Made by a program: the position numbers and the translations under genes
NCBI GenBank assembly: GCA_964385405.1
Contig: CAYLOT010000002.1
Coordinates: forward strand, 62,001-126,000
Source of the DNA: CAIZGX01 sp964385405
Lineage (GTDB): Bacteria; Bacteroidota; Bacteroidia; Flavobacteriales_D; Sanyastnellaceae
Length of the DNA stretch: 64,000 nt
Reading direction: 5' to 3'
In this document: one piece after another, positions 35,251-42,537 of the stretch
How the letters are laid out: every line of letters begins with the position of its first letter
Numbering within the stretch: position 1 is the stretch's first letter
The notes under the pieces: generated by a model
The model's database searches: none
The model's input: the letters and a program-made list of their open reading frames with translations, nothing else
Told to the model about the DNA's origin: nothing

Positions 35251-35433
35251 TCAACAAATCGGTCTTAAAGTAATGAAAAAGAATGTATTTCATTTTCTAA
35301 ATTGTTAGAATTTTTTTTCACATCTTTAGATGTGCTGAATGTACAAGTAACGAGAGAATTGATCATTCATATTGTTTGATTTATTTTTAATGTCCGTTGG
35401 TTTTCAACTCGTTTTTCAAAATGAATTTATCTG

Positions 35434-35441
35434 TATATTTG
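35434..35441 (+). promoter_or_regulatory. -7 promoter box TATATTTG for the TerB/SPFH/GYF operon
   Basis: Exact TAnnTTTG match, ending 29 nt before the ATG at 35471. It is the only strong box seen before the five-gene run up to the terminator at 38764. Confidence 0.5.
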
Positions 35442-35470
35442 TTACATTAAATACTCAAATCGATACCTAT

Positions 35471-36199
35471 ATGTACAACGAACAAATTGAAAACCTCATC
35501 AATATGGCTTTGGCCGACGGTGAGTTAACAGAGAAAGAAAAGCAAATTTTATTCAAGAAAGCGGAAGCCGCTGGTATTGATTTGGATGAATTTGAAATGG
35601 TGTTAGATGCTCGTCTCTATGAAAGACAGAAATTGCAGAATATAGAAAATGCCACTTTGGCTTCAACGAACGCAGCGGCTCCAAAGTCAGAAAAATTTGG
35701 CGACATCAAGAAATGTCCTGCTTGCGGGGCGATGGTCCAATCATTTCAAACGAGATGTTCAGATTGCAGTCATGAGTTTAGCAATATTGGAGCAAATGTT
35801 TCGATTGGTAAATTGTTCGAAATGCTCAATGCCTGCGAAAACGAGCGGAAGGAGGAGTCTTCTACCTCTATTAGCAGTGCATTTGGCAAATTGATGATGG
35901 AAGGGCTTCAAACTGGAGACAAGGTTTTAGAAAAGAAGAAGGCAATTATTTCGGGTTTTCCAGTTCCGAACACCAAAGATGATATATTAGAGTTTTTATC
36001 CACGGCAATTCCAAATGCCAAAACAAAAGGAAATTTCTTAACTAGGCAGCAGCCAGAGAATAAGTCACACAATGATTTAGCACCAACTTGGCATTCGAAG
36101 TGTGAGCAAATAATTATGAAGGCAAAGTTCTCGATGAAAGATGATAAGAAAACGCTTGAGGAGATTATGCATTACGGAAAAGAGCTCGGAATTAAATAG
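35471..36199 (+). CDS. TerB-like domain plus zinc-ribbon protein
   Basis: The protein has 242 residues. Residues 1-55 form a short helical TerB-like module (NLINMALADGELTEKEKQIL, acidic DGELTEKE loop). A zinc ribbon follows with Cys82, Cys85, Cys96 and Cys99 (CPACG...CSDC). The remaining 140 residues are helical and charged, with no known family. I start at the ATG at 35471 because the upstream extension crosses the promoter. TerB-like domains occur in tellurite-resistance and predicted stress or defence systems. It heads the operon with the SPFH, PH and GYF proteins. Confidence 0.7.
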   Translation: MYNEQIENLINMALADGELTEKEKQILFKKAEAAGIDLDEFEMVLDARLYERQKLQNIENATLASTNAAAPKSEKFGDIKKCPACGAMVQSFQTRCSDCSHEFSNIGANVSIGKLFEMLNACENERKEESSTSISSAFGKLMMEGLQTGDKVLEKKKAIISGFPVPNTKDDILEFLSTAIPNAKTKGNFLTRQQPENKSHNDLAPTWHSKCEQIIMKAKFSMKDDKKTLEEIMHYGKELGIK

Positions 36200-36226
36200 A
36201 ATTAACAAAAAAATAAAACATTAAGT

Positions 36227-37561
36227 ATGGGACTTTTTGGAAGTAAGTCAGAAGGCGGAATGATGGATGTCATTCGCTGTGACGAACAAGAATATTTAGT
36301 TTGGAAATGGAGACCTTCGGGAGCTGCAAATTCAACAAATAAAGAAAATGCGATTCGCTACGGTAGCAGTCTACGAGTAAAAGATGGTGAGTTGGCTGTC
36401 TTCGTTTACAAGCAGAAGGATGGTGCTATGCAGGATTATATTGTTGGTCCGTACGATCAAACAATTAAAACTGCGAACTTCCCCGTTCTTTCGAGTATAG
36501 TCGGCGCCGCATTCGGAGGAGCTTCACCTTTTCAGGCCGAAATTTACTTTATAAACCTAGCAGGGAATGTTCCGATTAAGTTCGGGGTGCCTTACTTTAA
36601 TATCACAGACAGTCGTTTGCCTGATTTTCCTGTGCCGATGTCTGTTAGAGGTCAGATAATTTTCAATATTACTGATTACAAGCTATTCATCAAGAATACT
36701 CGCCTTATCAATTTTGAATTAGACGACTTTAAAAATTTGATAAAGTCAGCTGTTACAAGCAGCGTTAAGACAGGAGTAATGGGAATAAACAGAACCAATC
36801 CATTGAATTTGGTTCAAATTGAAGAAAACCTCGACTTCATCAATGAAACTTTAAAAGCTAAGTTGAAAGATGTATTCTCTGAAGACTTTGGTGTGAATCT
36901 CAAGCGCTTCGATATAGATTCTTTGGAACTCGATCAAGAGAGTGAAGGTTTCAAAAAACTATTAAAAGTCACTCGCGAGCAGCAGGAGAAAACCATAGTG
37001 GCTCAAACCGATGTGAATATCAAGAATTTGAATGACATGCAGAACATTAACGCTGTGAATATGGAAGAGACTCTCCGTATTCAGCGTGAGGAAGCTCAGC
37101 GTGCTCAAAAACTTCAAACTGAAACTAACTTCATTGGTGCACACGGCCTGAATCAACAAACCGATGTCTTAAAAACCGCTGCCGCCAATCTCGGAAACAT
37201 GGGGGCTATAGGCGGAGGGGGAGGAATGAATCCTGCCGGAGTCATGACCGGAATGATGATGGGCGGAGCAATGGGAACGCAAATGGCTGGCATGATGAAC
37301 AACATGGGACAGCAAATACAGAACCAACAGAATGTTCCACCACCGCCTCCACAAATTCAATACAATGTAGCTGTAAACGGACAAACCATGGGGCCATTTA
37401 ACATGCAGCAATTGCAGCAAATGGTTCAAAGCGGACAGCTGACAACAACGACTCATGTTTGGAAGCAAGGAATGGCCGGCTGGGAAGCGGCAGGAAGCGT
37501 AAATGAACTGTCAAGTTTATTTGGATCAATGCCACCACCACCTCCACCACCAATGCCTTAA
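36227..37561 (+). CDS. SPFH (virion-core/YdjI-like) protein with C-terminal GYF_2 domain
   Basis: The protein has 444 residues. Residues 1-300 match the YdjI-like SPFH group: LRVKDGELAVFVYKQK, FPVLSSIVG, PFQAEIYFINLAG, MSVRGQIIFNITDYKLFI, and a charged coiled-coil (about 245-300). A Gly/Met/Gln-rich linker (325-370) leads to P371-P375, then a GYF_2 domain at about 379-432 (GQTMGPFNMQQLQQMV...WKQGMAGWEAA), and a final run of seven prolines at 436-442. SPFH proteins form membrane-associated scaffolds. GYF domains bind proline-rich peptides, so the prolines may be ligands for this protein or the GYF protein two genes downstream. Confidence 0.8.
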   Translation: MGLFGSKSEGGMMDVIRCDEQEYLVWKWRPSGAANSTNKENAIRYGSSLRVKDGELAVFVYKQKDGAMQDYIVGPYDQTIKTANFPVLSSIVGAAFGGASPFQAEIYFINLAGNVPIKFGVPYFNITDSRLPDFPVPMSVRGQIIFNITDYKLFIKNTRLINFELDDFKNLIKSAVTSSVKTGVMGINRTNPLNLVQIEENLDFINETLKAKLKDVFSEDFGVNLKRFDIDSLELDQESEGFKKLLKVTREQQEKTIVAQTDVNIKNLNDMQNINAVNMEETLRIQREEAQRAQKLQTETNFIGAHGLNQQTDVLKTAAANLGNMGAIGGGGGMNPAGVMTGMMMGGAMGTQMAGMMNNMGQQIQNQQNVPPPPPQIQYNVAVNGQTMGPFNMQQLQQMVQSGQLTTTTHVWKQGMAGWEAAGSVNELSSLFGSMPPPPPPPMP

Positions 37562-37641
37562 TCTTGAATCGATTATTATAAAATACAATGGCGGAATCCG
37601 AAAAGCCGTACGAGTAGGAGAAACATAAAAAAAATAGAAAA

Positions 37642-38019
37642 ATGAGTTTTTTATCGAACCTAATGGGTAATGCAACGGAATTGAATCCTGCAGAATTGCA
37701 ATCAGAATTTGCAAATGTTTTGTTTGACGGAGAAAATATTGAAGCTGCATTCAAAATCTTTAGAGATAAATGGGTATTCACAAACAAGCGTTTAATCATG
37801 CAAGACGTGCAAGGTATGACTGGTTCTAAAAAAGAGTACCACTCCGTGCCTTACAAATCAATTACGCACTTCTTAGTAGAAACTGCCGGATCATTCGACG
37901 CAGATTGTGAAATTGAAATTTGGGTTTCTGGTTCTCCAACATCTTTAAAGAAAGAGCTTAAAAAAGGAATCGATGTTATAGGACTTCAAAAAACCTTGGC
38001 ATCTTATATCTGTAAATAA
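37642..38019 (+). CDS. Bacterial PH domain protein (bPH_1-like)
   Basis: This 125-residue protein is almost entirely one domain. Landmarks are WVFTNKRLIMQDVQGMTGSKKEYHSVPYKSITHF split over strands, followed by ETAGSFDADCEIEIWVSG and a C-terminal helix, matching bacterial PH domains. Such proteins may form oligomeric rings or bind membranes or partners. It is the third gene of the operon, 80 nt after the SPFH gene; a 9-codon micro-ORF at 37588 lies in that gap. Confidence 0.8.
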   Translation: MSFLSNLMGNATELNPAELQSEFANVLFDGENIEAAFKIFRDKWVFTNKRLIMQDVQGMTGSKKEYHSVPYKSITHFLVETAGSFDADCEIEIWVSGSPTSLKKELKKGIDVIGLQKTLASYICK

Positions 38020-38027
38020 TTTAGATT

Positions 38028-38381
38028 ATGAACGACGATAGCTTTTTTTCAATGAATCGATTGGTAGAGTTCGGTATGAGTATGGCCGTTGCACAGCAAA
38101 TGGTTAATACGATGAATTCGGCAATGGAAAATATGAAGATGAGTGGAGTTTCCCAACCGTTTAATGCTCCCGTTGCTCCTATGTATTATGCCGTGCTCGA
38201 CGGAAATCCGGCGGGCCCGTTTTCTGAAAAGGAGTTCTCTCGTTTAATAACTGAAAAGAAAATTGTTAAAGATACTTACGTCTGGAAACCTGGAATGGCT
38301 GGTTGGCAATTTGCTGAAAAGCTTCCAGAAGTTTTGAAATTGGTCGCTTTAACACCACCACCTTTCTCACCAAGTAATTAA
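38028..38381 (+). CDS. GYF_2 domain protein
   Basis: This 117-residue protein has a methionine-rich helical N-terminal part (about 1-45). A GYF_2 domain spans about 52-103, with YYAVLDGNPAGPFSEKEF, a DTYVWKPGMAGWQFAE core and PEVL end, closely echoing the GYF domain of the SPFH protein two genes upstream. The tail is proline-rich (TPPPFSPSN). It probably binds a partner within this operon rather than acting as an enzyme. It is 8 nt after the PH gene. Confidence 0.75.
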   Translation: MNDDSFFSMNRLVEFGMSMAVAQQMVNTMNSAMENMKMSGVSQPFNAPVAPMYYAVLDGNPAGPFSEKEFSRLITEKKIVKDTYVWKPGMAGWQFAEKLPEVLKLVALTPPPFSPSN

Positions 38382-38391
38382 TATTTTTTTT

Positions 38392-38742
38392 ATGAAAACT
38401 CAAGTGAAATTTTTCCAGTTAATCGTTGCAATTGCTCTAAGTGCATTGATAAGTTTTGGATTCTATTCTATGGACATTGAAAGTAATAAGTTACTTATAA
38501 CAATTGGTGGTTTTGTGTTTTTTGCAATAACACTCGGTTGCACAATTGGAATTCGATTTGAAACAGCCGGTGTATCTACCAATGTAAGAGTTTTGTCTTC
38601 CATTTTCTTTGTAATTGTACTTGTAAGTCATTTTGTTTTTTCTGTTTTTAGTTCGTCGGTACCACTTTACGTTATAGTAAATGGGATTGTGATTTTGGTG
38701 TATGCATTAATTGTGAATGGATTGACCAAAGCAGCCAGCTAA
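38392..38742 (+). CDS. Small four-helix membrane protein, last gene of the TerB/SPFH/GYF operon
   Basis: This 116-residue protein has four hydrophobic segments (about 7-25, 33-53, 67-86 and 91-110) and a basic start (MKTQVKFF). It has no recognised family. The gene is 10 nt after the GYF gene and ends before a strong terminator. By position it may anchor the SPFH/PH/GYF proteins to the membrane. Confidence 0.7.
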   Translation: MKTQVKFFQLIVAIALSALISFGFYSMDIESNKLLITIGGFVFFAITLGCTIGIRFETAGVSTNVRVLSSIFFVIVLVSHFVFSVFSSSVPLYVIVNGIVILVYALIVNGLTKAAS

Positions 38743-38763
38743 TAATAGAAATGTAAATTATCG

Positions 38764-38796
38764 AAAGAGCTCGGAAACTTCCGAGCTCTTTTTTTA
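38764..38796 (+). terminator. Rho-independent terminator ending the TerB/SPFH/GYF operon
   Basis: AAAGAGCTCGG and CCGAGCTCTTT form a long stem around AAACTT and are followed by a T-run. It separates the operon from the acyltransferase gene. Confidence 0.85.
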
Positions 38797-38862
38797 TTGG
38801 AGTCGCAGCAATCGTTCTTACTTTTATTCAAGTCATTATGAATTTCGACTTGGTTAAATCGC

Positions 38863-39609
38863 ATGGTAGAAAAAGCAATTAATATTTATAAAGTTATTTT
38901 AGCATTTGCTCTCATCATTCTGTTTGGGACAATAGGTTCAATTCTGCGAGTTATTTCTCTCGGTATGCTAACGAATTTCAATCGATCCTTTGTTATTCCT
39001 ACATTCTGCAAACTCACTCTTGCGGCATTGGGTATTCGAATTGATAATCGCGTACAACTTCCAAAAATAGATACCCCTCATTTCTTTACATTCAATCACA
39101 ATTCGTATTTAGATGGATTTGTCTTGATGAGTCTTGGTCTCAAAAACACTAGGATTTTGATGAGTGAGAAGATGTTGGTTTTCGTACCTGTAATTCTGAT
39201 TTCATTTTCTATTGGACTATTGTACATCCCGCAAAAGAAGAATAAAGAGCGTCGAATGGATTGTTTTTATCGCGTAGAGCAAAGAATTGAAAGAGAGCGA
39301 ATAAGCATTATGGGCTCTTCAGAGGGAGTGCATAGATATGGAGAACGAATAGCAAAGTTTAATCGAGGCGTTTATCATATGGCTTTGATTTCTGAAATGC
39401 CCGTCGTTCCATTGTTTATTTATACGCCGGTTGAATCGAATCCATATGCGAACTTTCGGCCTTTCAAAAGTGGAACTTTGGTAATTGAGTCATTGGGTGT
39501 TATTCAAACAAAAGATTGGCAACTCGAGAATTTGGATGCTCACATCAGTGATGTGCGGAAACTTTATGTTAAGCGCTTCAACGAGTATTACAACATGAAC
39601 ACGATTTAA
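38863..39609 (+). CDS. PlsC-like 1-acyl-glycerol-phosphate (lysophospholipid) acyltransferase
   Basis: This 248-residue protein has an N-terminal membrane helix (about 10-35). The acyltransferase motif HX4D is His79-Asp84 (FNHNSYLDGF). The second block reads GSSEGVHRYG instead of the usual EGTR, so substrate binding may differ. MPVVPLFIY provides the third block. It transfers an acyl chain to a hydroxyl or amine, probably of a phospholipid. It is 9 nt before an aminotransferase gene, suggesting a dedicated lipid pathway. Confidence 0.8.
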   Translation: MVEKAINIYKVILAFALIILFGTIGSILRVISLGMLTNFNRSFVIPTFCKLTLAALGIRIDNRVQLPKIDTPHFFTFNHNSYLDGFVLMSLGLKNTRILMSEKMLVFVPVILISFSIGLLYIPQKKNKERRMDCFYRVEQRIERERISIMGSSEGVHRYGERIAKFNRGVYHMALISEMPVVPLFIYTPVESNPYANFRPFKSGTLVIESLGVIQTKDWQLENLDAHISDVRKLYVKRFNEYYNMNTI

Positions 39610-39618
39610 TTTTATCGA

Positions 39619-41028
39619 ATGAAAACGAGTGAAATCTTCTCAAGGGCGAGCGCAATAGCTGCTGAACCGCTCAAGGAAATAGACAGCTTCAAGTTGAACG
39701 AAGTCTTCGACGAATTGAGAAGAAGAACTCCGAGATCTTTTCAATTAACCGAAAGGGCGAAGCACGTTTTGCCAAATGGTTCTCAACATACCTTGCCGCT
39801 ATCAAATCCTTATCCGTTCTTCATGAATAAGGGAACCGGAAGTCGTTTACAAGATGTAGACGGAAATGAATATGTAGATTATATTCTAAGTGGGGGTGCT
39901 ATAATTCTTGGGCACAACGACGAAGGTTTGACCAACACCATTCAAGATTTACTTCAGAACAAAACAAATTTTCACGGTCATTTCGATGAGCTTGAAATTG
40001 AAGCGGCGGAGAAGGTCATTGACTTTTTTCCTTCGATTGAAAAAGTGAGATTTACTTCGAGCGGAAGTGAAGCCAATTCTGGAGCCATTAAGATTGCACG
40101 CGCCGTTACAGGGAAGAAGAAGCTCATTAAATTTCTTGGGCATTATCACGGATGGGCTAGTGAATACCTCATGGACGTTGAGGTTCCGGGGTCTGGGAAA
40201 TTCGTAACGAATGGAATTCCAGACGAGCATATGGATCAAACAGTTTTGGTTCCTCCAAACGATTTGAATGCGTTGGAAGAAGCCTTCAAGGCGAACGAAC
40301 ATTCGGGTGGAATAGCCGCAGTTATTATCGAGCCTTATGGCGCAGAATCAGGTCTTGTGCCCATTGATGAAGACTTTAATGCACAAGCAATAGCATTGAC
40401 TCATAAATATGGAGCGTTGTATATTTTCGATGAAGTGGTAACCGGATTTCGTTTAGGAAAAGGCGGTGCGCAACAGCGTTTGAATGTAACTCCAGATTTA
40501 ACCACACTCGGAAAGGGGCTCATGAATGGATTTCCTTCTTGCGGGGCCATTGGTGGAAGAAAAGAACTTATGGATGCCGCCAACATTAGCATTCCATATG
40601 CTCATCCATATACCTATATAGCAGGAACGCTCTCGGGTAATACGCTGTCAATGGCCGCTTGTAATTATGTGGTGAACAGGCTTGCCACAACCAATCTGCT
40701 TGAGCATGCTGAAGCAACTGCGAGTGATTTAACCAAGAAGCTGAATGCGCTATTTGCCTCATACGATTCAGACTTCTTTGCATACAACTATGGAAACATA
40801 CTTCGTGTTGAATTAACGGCGCCGCATGCCGTTCCGCTCACTTCAGCAGAGGCCTTGAACGAAGTGGTTCAACGCAGAAAAATATTGTCGAGCTATTCAG
40901 CAATAGTTTCTTCTGCTGGGGTGCTTTCTCGTAATGGACGAGATTTTGTGAGTTGTGCGCAAACAGTTGAAGACAACGATAAGTATGTAATGGCTTATGA
41001 AAAATTATTGAATTCATTTGTGAAATGA
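39619..41028 (+). CDS. Class III PLP aminotransferase / glutamate-1-semialdehyde aminomutase-like
   Basis: This PLP fold-type I enzyme has 469 residues. It shows SSGSEANSGAIKIAR, HYHGWASEY, IIEPYGAES, Asp271 in IFDEVVTGFRLGKGG and the Schiff-base Lys299 in TTLGKGLMNG. It resembles HemL, but it is longer, with 45 extra N-terminal residues. It sits between an acyltransferase and an SDR, not with heme genes, so a different substrate is likely. Four bases overlap the SDR gene. Confidence 0.85.
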   Translation: MKTSEIFSRASAIAAEPLKEIDSFKLNEVFDELRRRTPRSFQLTERAKHVLPNGSQHTLPLSNPYPFFMNKGTGSRLQDVDGNEYVDYILSGGAIILGHNDEGLTNTIQDLLQNKTNFHGHFDELEIEAAEKVIDFFPSIEKVRFTSSGSEANSGAIKIARAVTGKKKLIKFLGHYHGWASEYLMDVEVPGSGKFVTNGIPDEHMDQTVLVPPNDLNALEEAFKANEHSGGIAAVIIEPYGAESGLVPIDEDFNAQAIALTHKYGALYIFDEVVTGFRLGKGGAQQRLNVTPDLTTLGKGLMNGFPSCGAIGGRKELMDAANISIPYAHPYTYIAGTLSGNTLSMAACNYVVNRLATTNLLEHAEATASDLTKKLNALFASYDSDFFAYNYGNILRVELTAPHAVPLTSAEALNEVVQRRKILSSYSAIVSSAGVLSRNGRDFVSCAQTVEDNDKYVMAYEKLLNSFVK

Positions 41029-41816
41029 AGCAGCGTATTTTAATCACGGGTATTTCAAAGGGAATAGGAAGAGCCATAGCAGAGGACCTAAATAGAAAGG
41101 GCTTTGAAGTTTATGGGACTTCAAGGAATGTTGAAAAAATTCAAGACAAGATTGAAGGGGTTCACTACCGCGAATTGAATTTGAGTAGTGAAGAATCCAT
41201 AGTAGCCTGTTTTGAAAGTCTTCCAGAGATGGATGTCCTGATTAACAATGCAGGTCAAAGTCAGATGGGGCCGGCAGAGAATATTTCGAATGATAAGGTT
41301 CGAGAAATTTTCGAAGTGAATTTCTTTGGAACAATTCTCTTGGCAAAGAAGTTTGCGCAGCGAATGCGCGAAAGAGGAGCGGGGAGAATCATTAATATTG
41401 GAACGTTGTCAGGCTCTTTCGCAATGCCATTTCAATCGACTTATGGATCTTCCAAAATAGCTTTAACAACTTGGTCGCTTTGTTTGCGAAAGGAAATGAA
41501 GCCCTTCGGTGTGCACATCACGATGGTTGAACCATTTTACATCAACAGTGGTATTCAATTGGAATTCATTTGTCCAGAAGGCTCAGCTTACAAAGCAACT
41601 GCAGATCACGTCTATCGCAGAAGAAACGAAAAGATGAATTCGGCTGTGAGTCCGGAAGAGTTGGTTCAAACCATTAATAAAATCATTAGCACGAAAAAAC
41701 CGAAGGGGATTTATGTTTCAGAGAGGAGGGGAAGGATGTTCCGATTTATCAAGCGTTTCCTTCCCGATTCAACAGTAGAAAAATTAACCTTGAAATCCTT
41801 GGGGTTGAAATGCTAA
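41025..41816 (+). CDS. Short-chain dehydrogenase/reductase
   Basis: This classical SDR has 263 residues: TGISKGIGR (NAD(P) binding), INNAG, the catalytic Ser129 in GTLSGS, and Tyr140-x3-Lys144 in YGSSK. An Arg in GTSRN after the second strand suggests NADPH preference. The C-terminal GRMFRFIKRFLPDSTVEKL is basic and amphipathic, which may place it at the membrane. It overlaps the aminotransferase gene by 4 nt, so the two are cotranslated. Confidence 0.9.
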   Translation: MKQRILITGISKGIGRAIAEDLNRKGFEVYGTSRNVEKIQDKIEGVHYRELNLSSEESIVACFESLPEMDVLINNAGQSQMGPAENISNDKVREIFEVNFFGTILLAKKFAQRMRERGAGRIINIGTLSGSFAMPFQSTYGSSKIALTTWSLCLRKEMKPFGVHITMVEPFYINSGIQLEFICPEGSAYKATADHVYRRRNEKMNSAVSPEELVQTINKIISTKKPKGIYVSERRGRMFRFIKRFLPDSTVEKLTLKSLGLKC

Positions 41817-41829
41817 ATCAAATCGAAAA

Positions 41830-41923
41830 AATGAAATTTCAGATAAAGAAATATACGCTTGGATGCAGGTGTATAGGGCTTAGCGGAATGGTCCTGCCTA
41901 AGTCCACTCACAGAAATTTCATT
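41830..41923. other. Candidate structured element (nested inverted repeats)
   Basis: An 11-bp inverted repeat (41830-41840 with 41913-41923) encloses an 8-bp stem, 41876-41883 with 41898-41905. A competing GCAGG/CCTGC pair lies at 41865-41869 and 41893-41897. The element is in the 232-bp space between the SDR gene and the tmRNA 3' end, where no gene is seen. Confidence 0.4.
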
Positions 41924-42020
41924 GAACAACAATTCTGTTCTCGTTGAAATTCCAGACTTCACCAGAGGCAGTTGGAACAAACTCAAGAAAGTCGAATTCG
42001 CGAAATAAGAATAAAGAAAA

Positions 42021-42047
42021 AGCCTCGATTTCTCGAGACTTTTTTTT
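42021..42047 (-). terminator. Rho-independent terminator of tmRNA
   Basis: Directly after the tmRNA 3' end the minus strand reads a GTCTCGA/TCGAGGC stem with a 4-nt loop followed by TTTTTC; the flanking runs would let it work in both directions. Confidence 0.75.
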
Positions 42048-42048
42048 G

Positions 42049-42441
42049 TGGACCCGGCGGGGTTCGAACCCGCGTCCAAACAAGGAATCAAAGAGGTTTC
42101 TACATGCTTAGTTATTTGTTGGTTTTCGACAAGAACCAGGAAAATAACATCCAAGTTCTGGCTTATCCTGTGTGTTTAACCTCCGACTACAGAATTTGTC
42201 TTTGGCGATCTCCCTTTGATGAAGCCTCATTACCAACTACCAGGAGCGGGGTCGTTGGCGAGACTTACTTGTCTAACTCCTTGAGCTAGATTAAGCGTAA
42301 TCACATCCTGTGATTAGGCAGCAAGTGCGTATGAATTGTTGTCAGTTATGACTGATACCCCGAGATTAAAGAGCGAGAATACCAAGCGCTCTGCATGCTT
42401 GCTAGTTGCTTCTTCTTGCTGTCAAATCCAAGGTCGGGCCC
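42049..42441 (-). ncRNA. ssrA: tmRNA (transfer-messenger RNA)
   Basis: On the minus strand the RNA begins GGGCCCGACCTTGGATTTGAC and ends GACGCGGGTTCGAACCCCGC then CGGGTCCA. GGGCCCG pairs with CGGGTCC as the acceptor stem (one G-U), and the T-arm with GTTCGAA is intact. The full CCA is not encoded. The mRNA-like part contains an open frame ending in codons for DNNSYALAA and then TAA at 42314-42316. The YALAA ending is the protease tag used in ribosome rescue with SmpB. Length is about 393 nt, normal for one-piece tmRNA. Confidence 0.95.
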
Positions 42442-42466
42442 TAAACTGTAGCACAGAATTGCACTG

Positions 42467-42474
42467 CAAAATTA
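42467..42474 (-). promoter_or_regulatory. tmRNA promoter (TTG-N20-TAATTTTG)
   Basis: Exact TAnnTTTG box on the minus strand, with a TTG element 20 nt further upstream, the best -33/-7 pair in the window. It predicts a precursor with about 20 extra 5' bases to be trimmed. Confidence 0.55.
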
Positions 42475-42537
42475 GTCTATTTGAAAGGCGATTGCAAGGA
42501 ACTTGCAACTTATCTTCGCAAACCCATTTTCAATTCA

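Larger units (their letters stand above)
34809..35470. other. Gene-free AT-rich region of about 660 bp
   Basis: I see no convincing gene here. It holds a minus-strand promoter box for the prenyl synthase (34860-34867), a TTTCTTTAAAGAAA palindrome near 35108, the 22-T run at 35219-35240, and a plus-strand promoter box at 35434-35441. A 98-codon frame at 34807-35103 has no family features. Confidence 0.7.

Noticed and set aside
37588..37617. Nine-codon micro-ORF (MAESEKPYE) before the PH-domain gene
   Set aside because: It may be a chance frame; there is no attenuator-like hairpin after it and no codon bias to judge.
42049..42060. Integrated element attachment site at the tmRNA 3' end
   Set aside because: No direct repeat of the tmRNA end, integrase or phage gene was found nearby.
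41813..42154. 113-codon minus-strand frame next to the SDR gene
   Set aside because: It runs through the tmRNA 3' end and its terminator, so it is a chance frame; only the inverted repeats in this stretch were kept.
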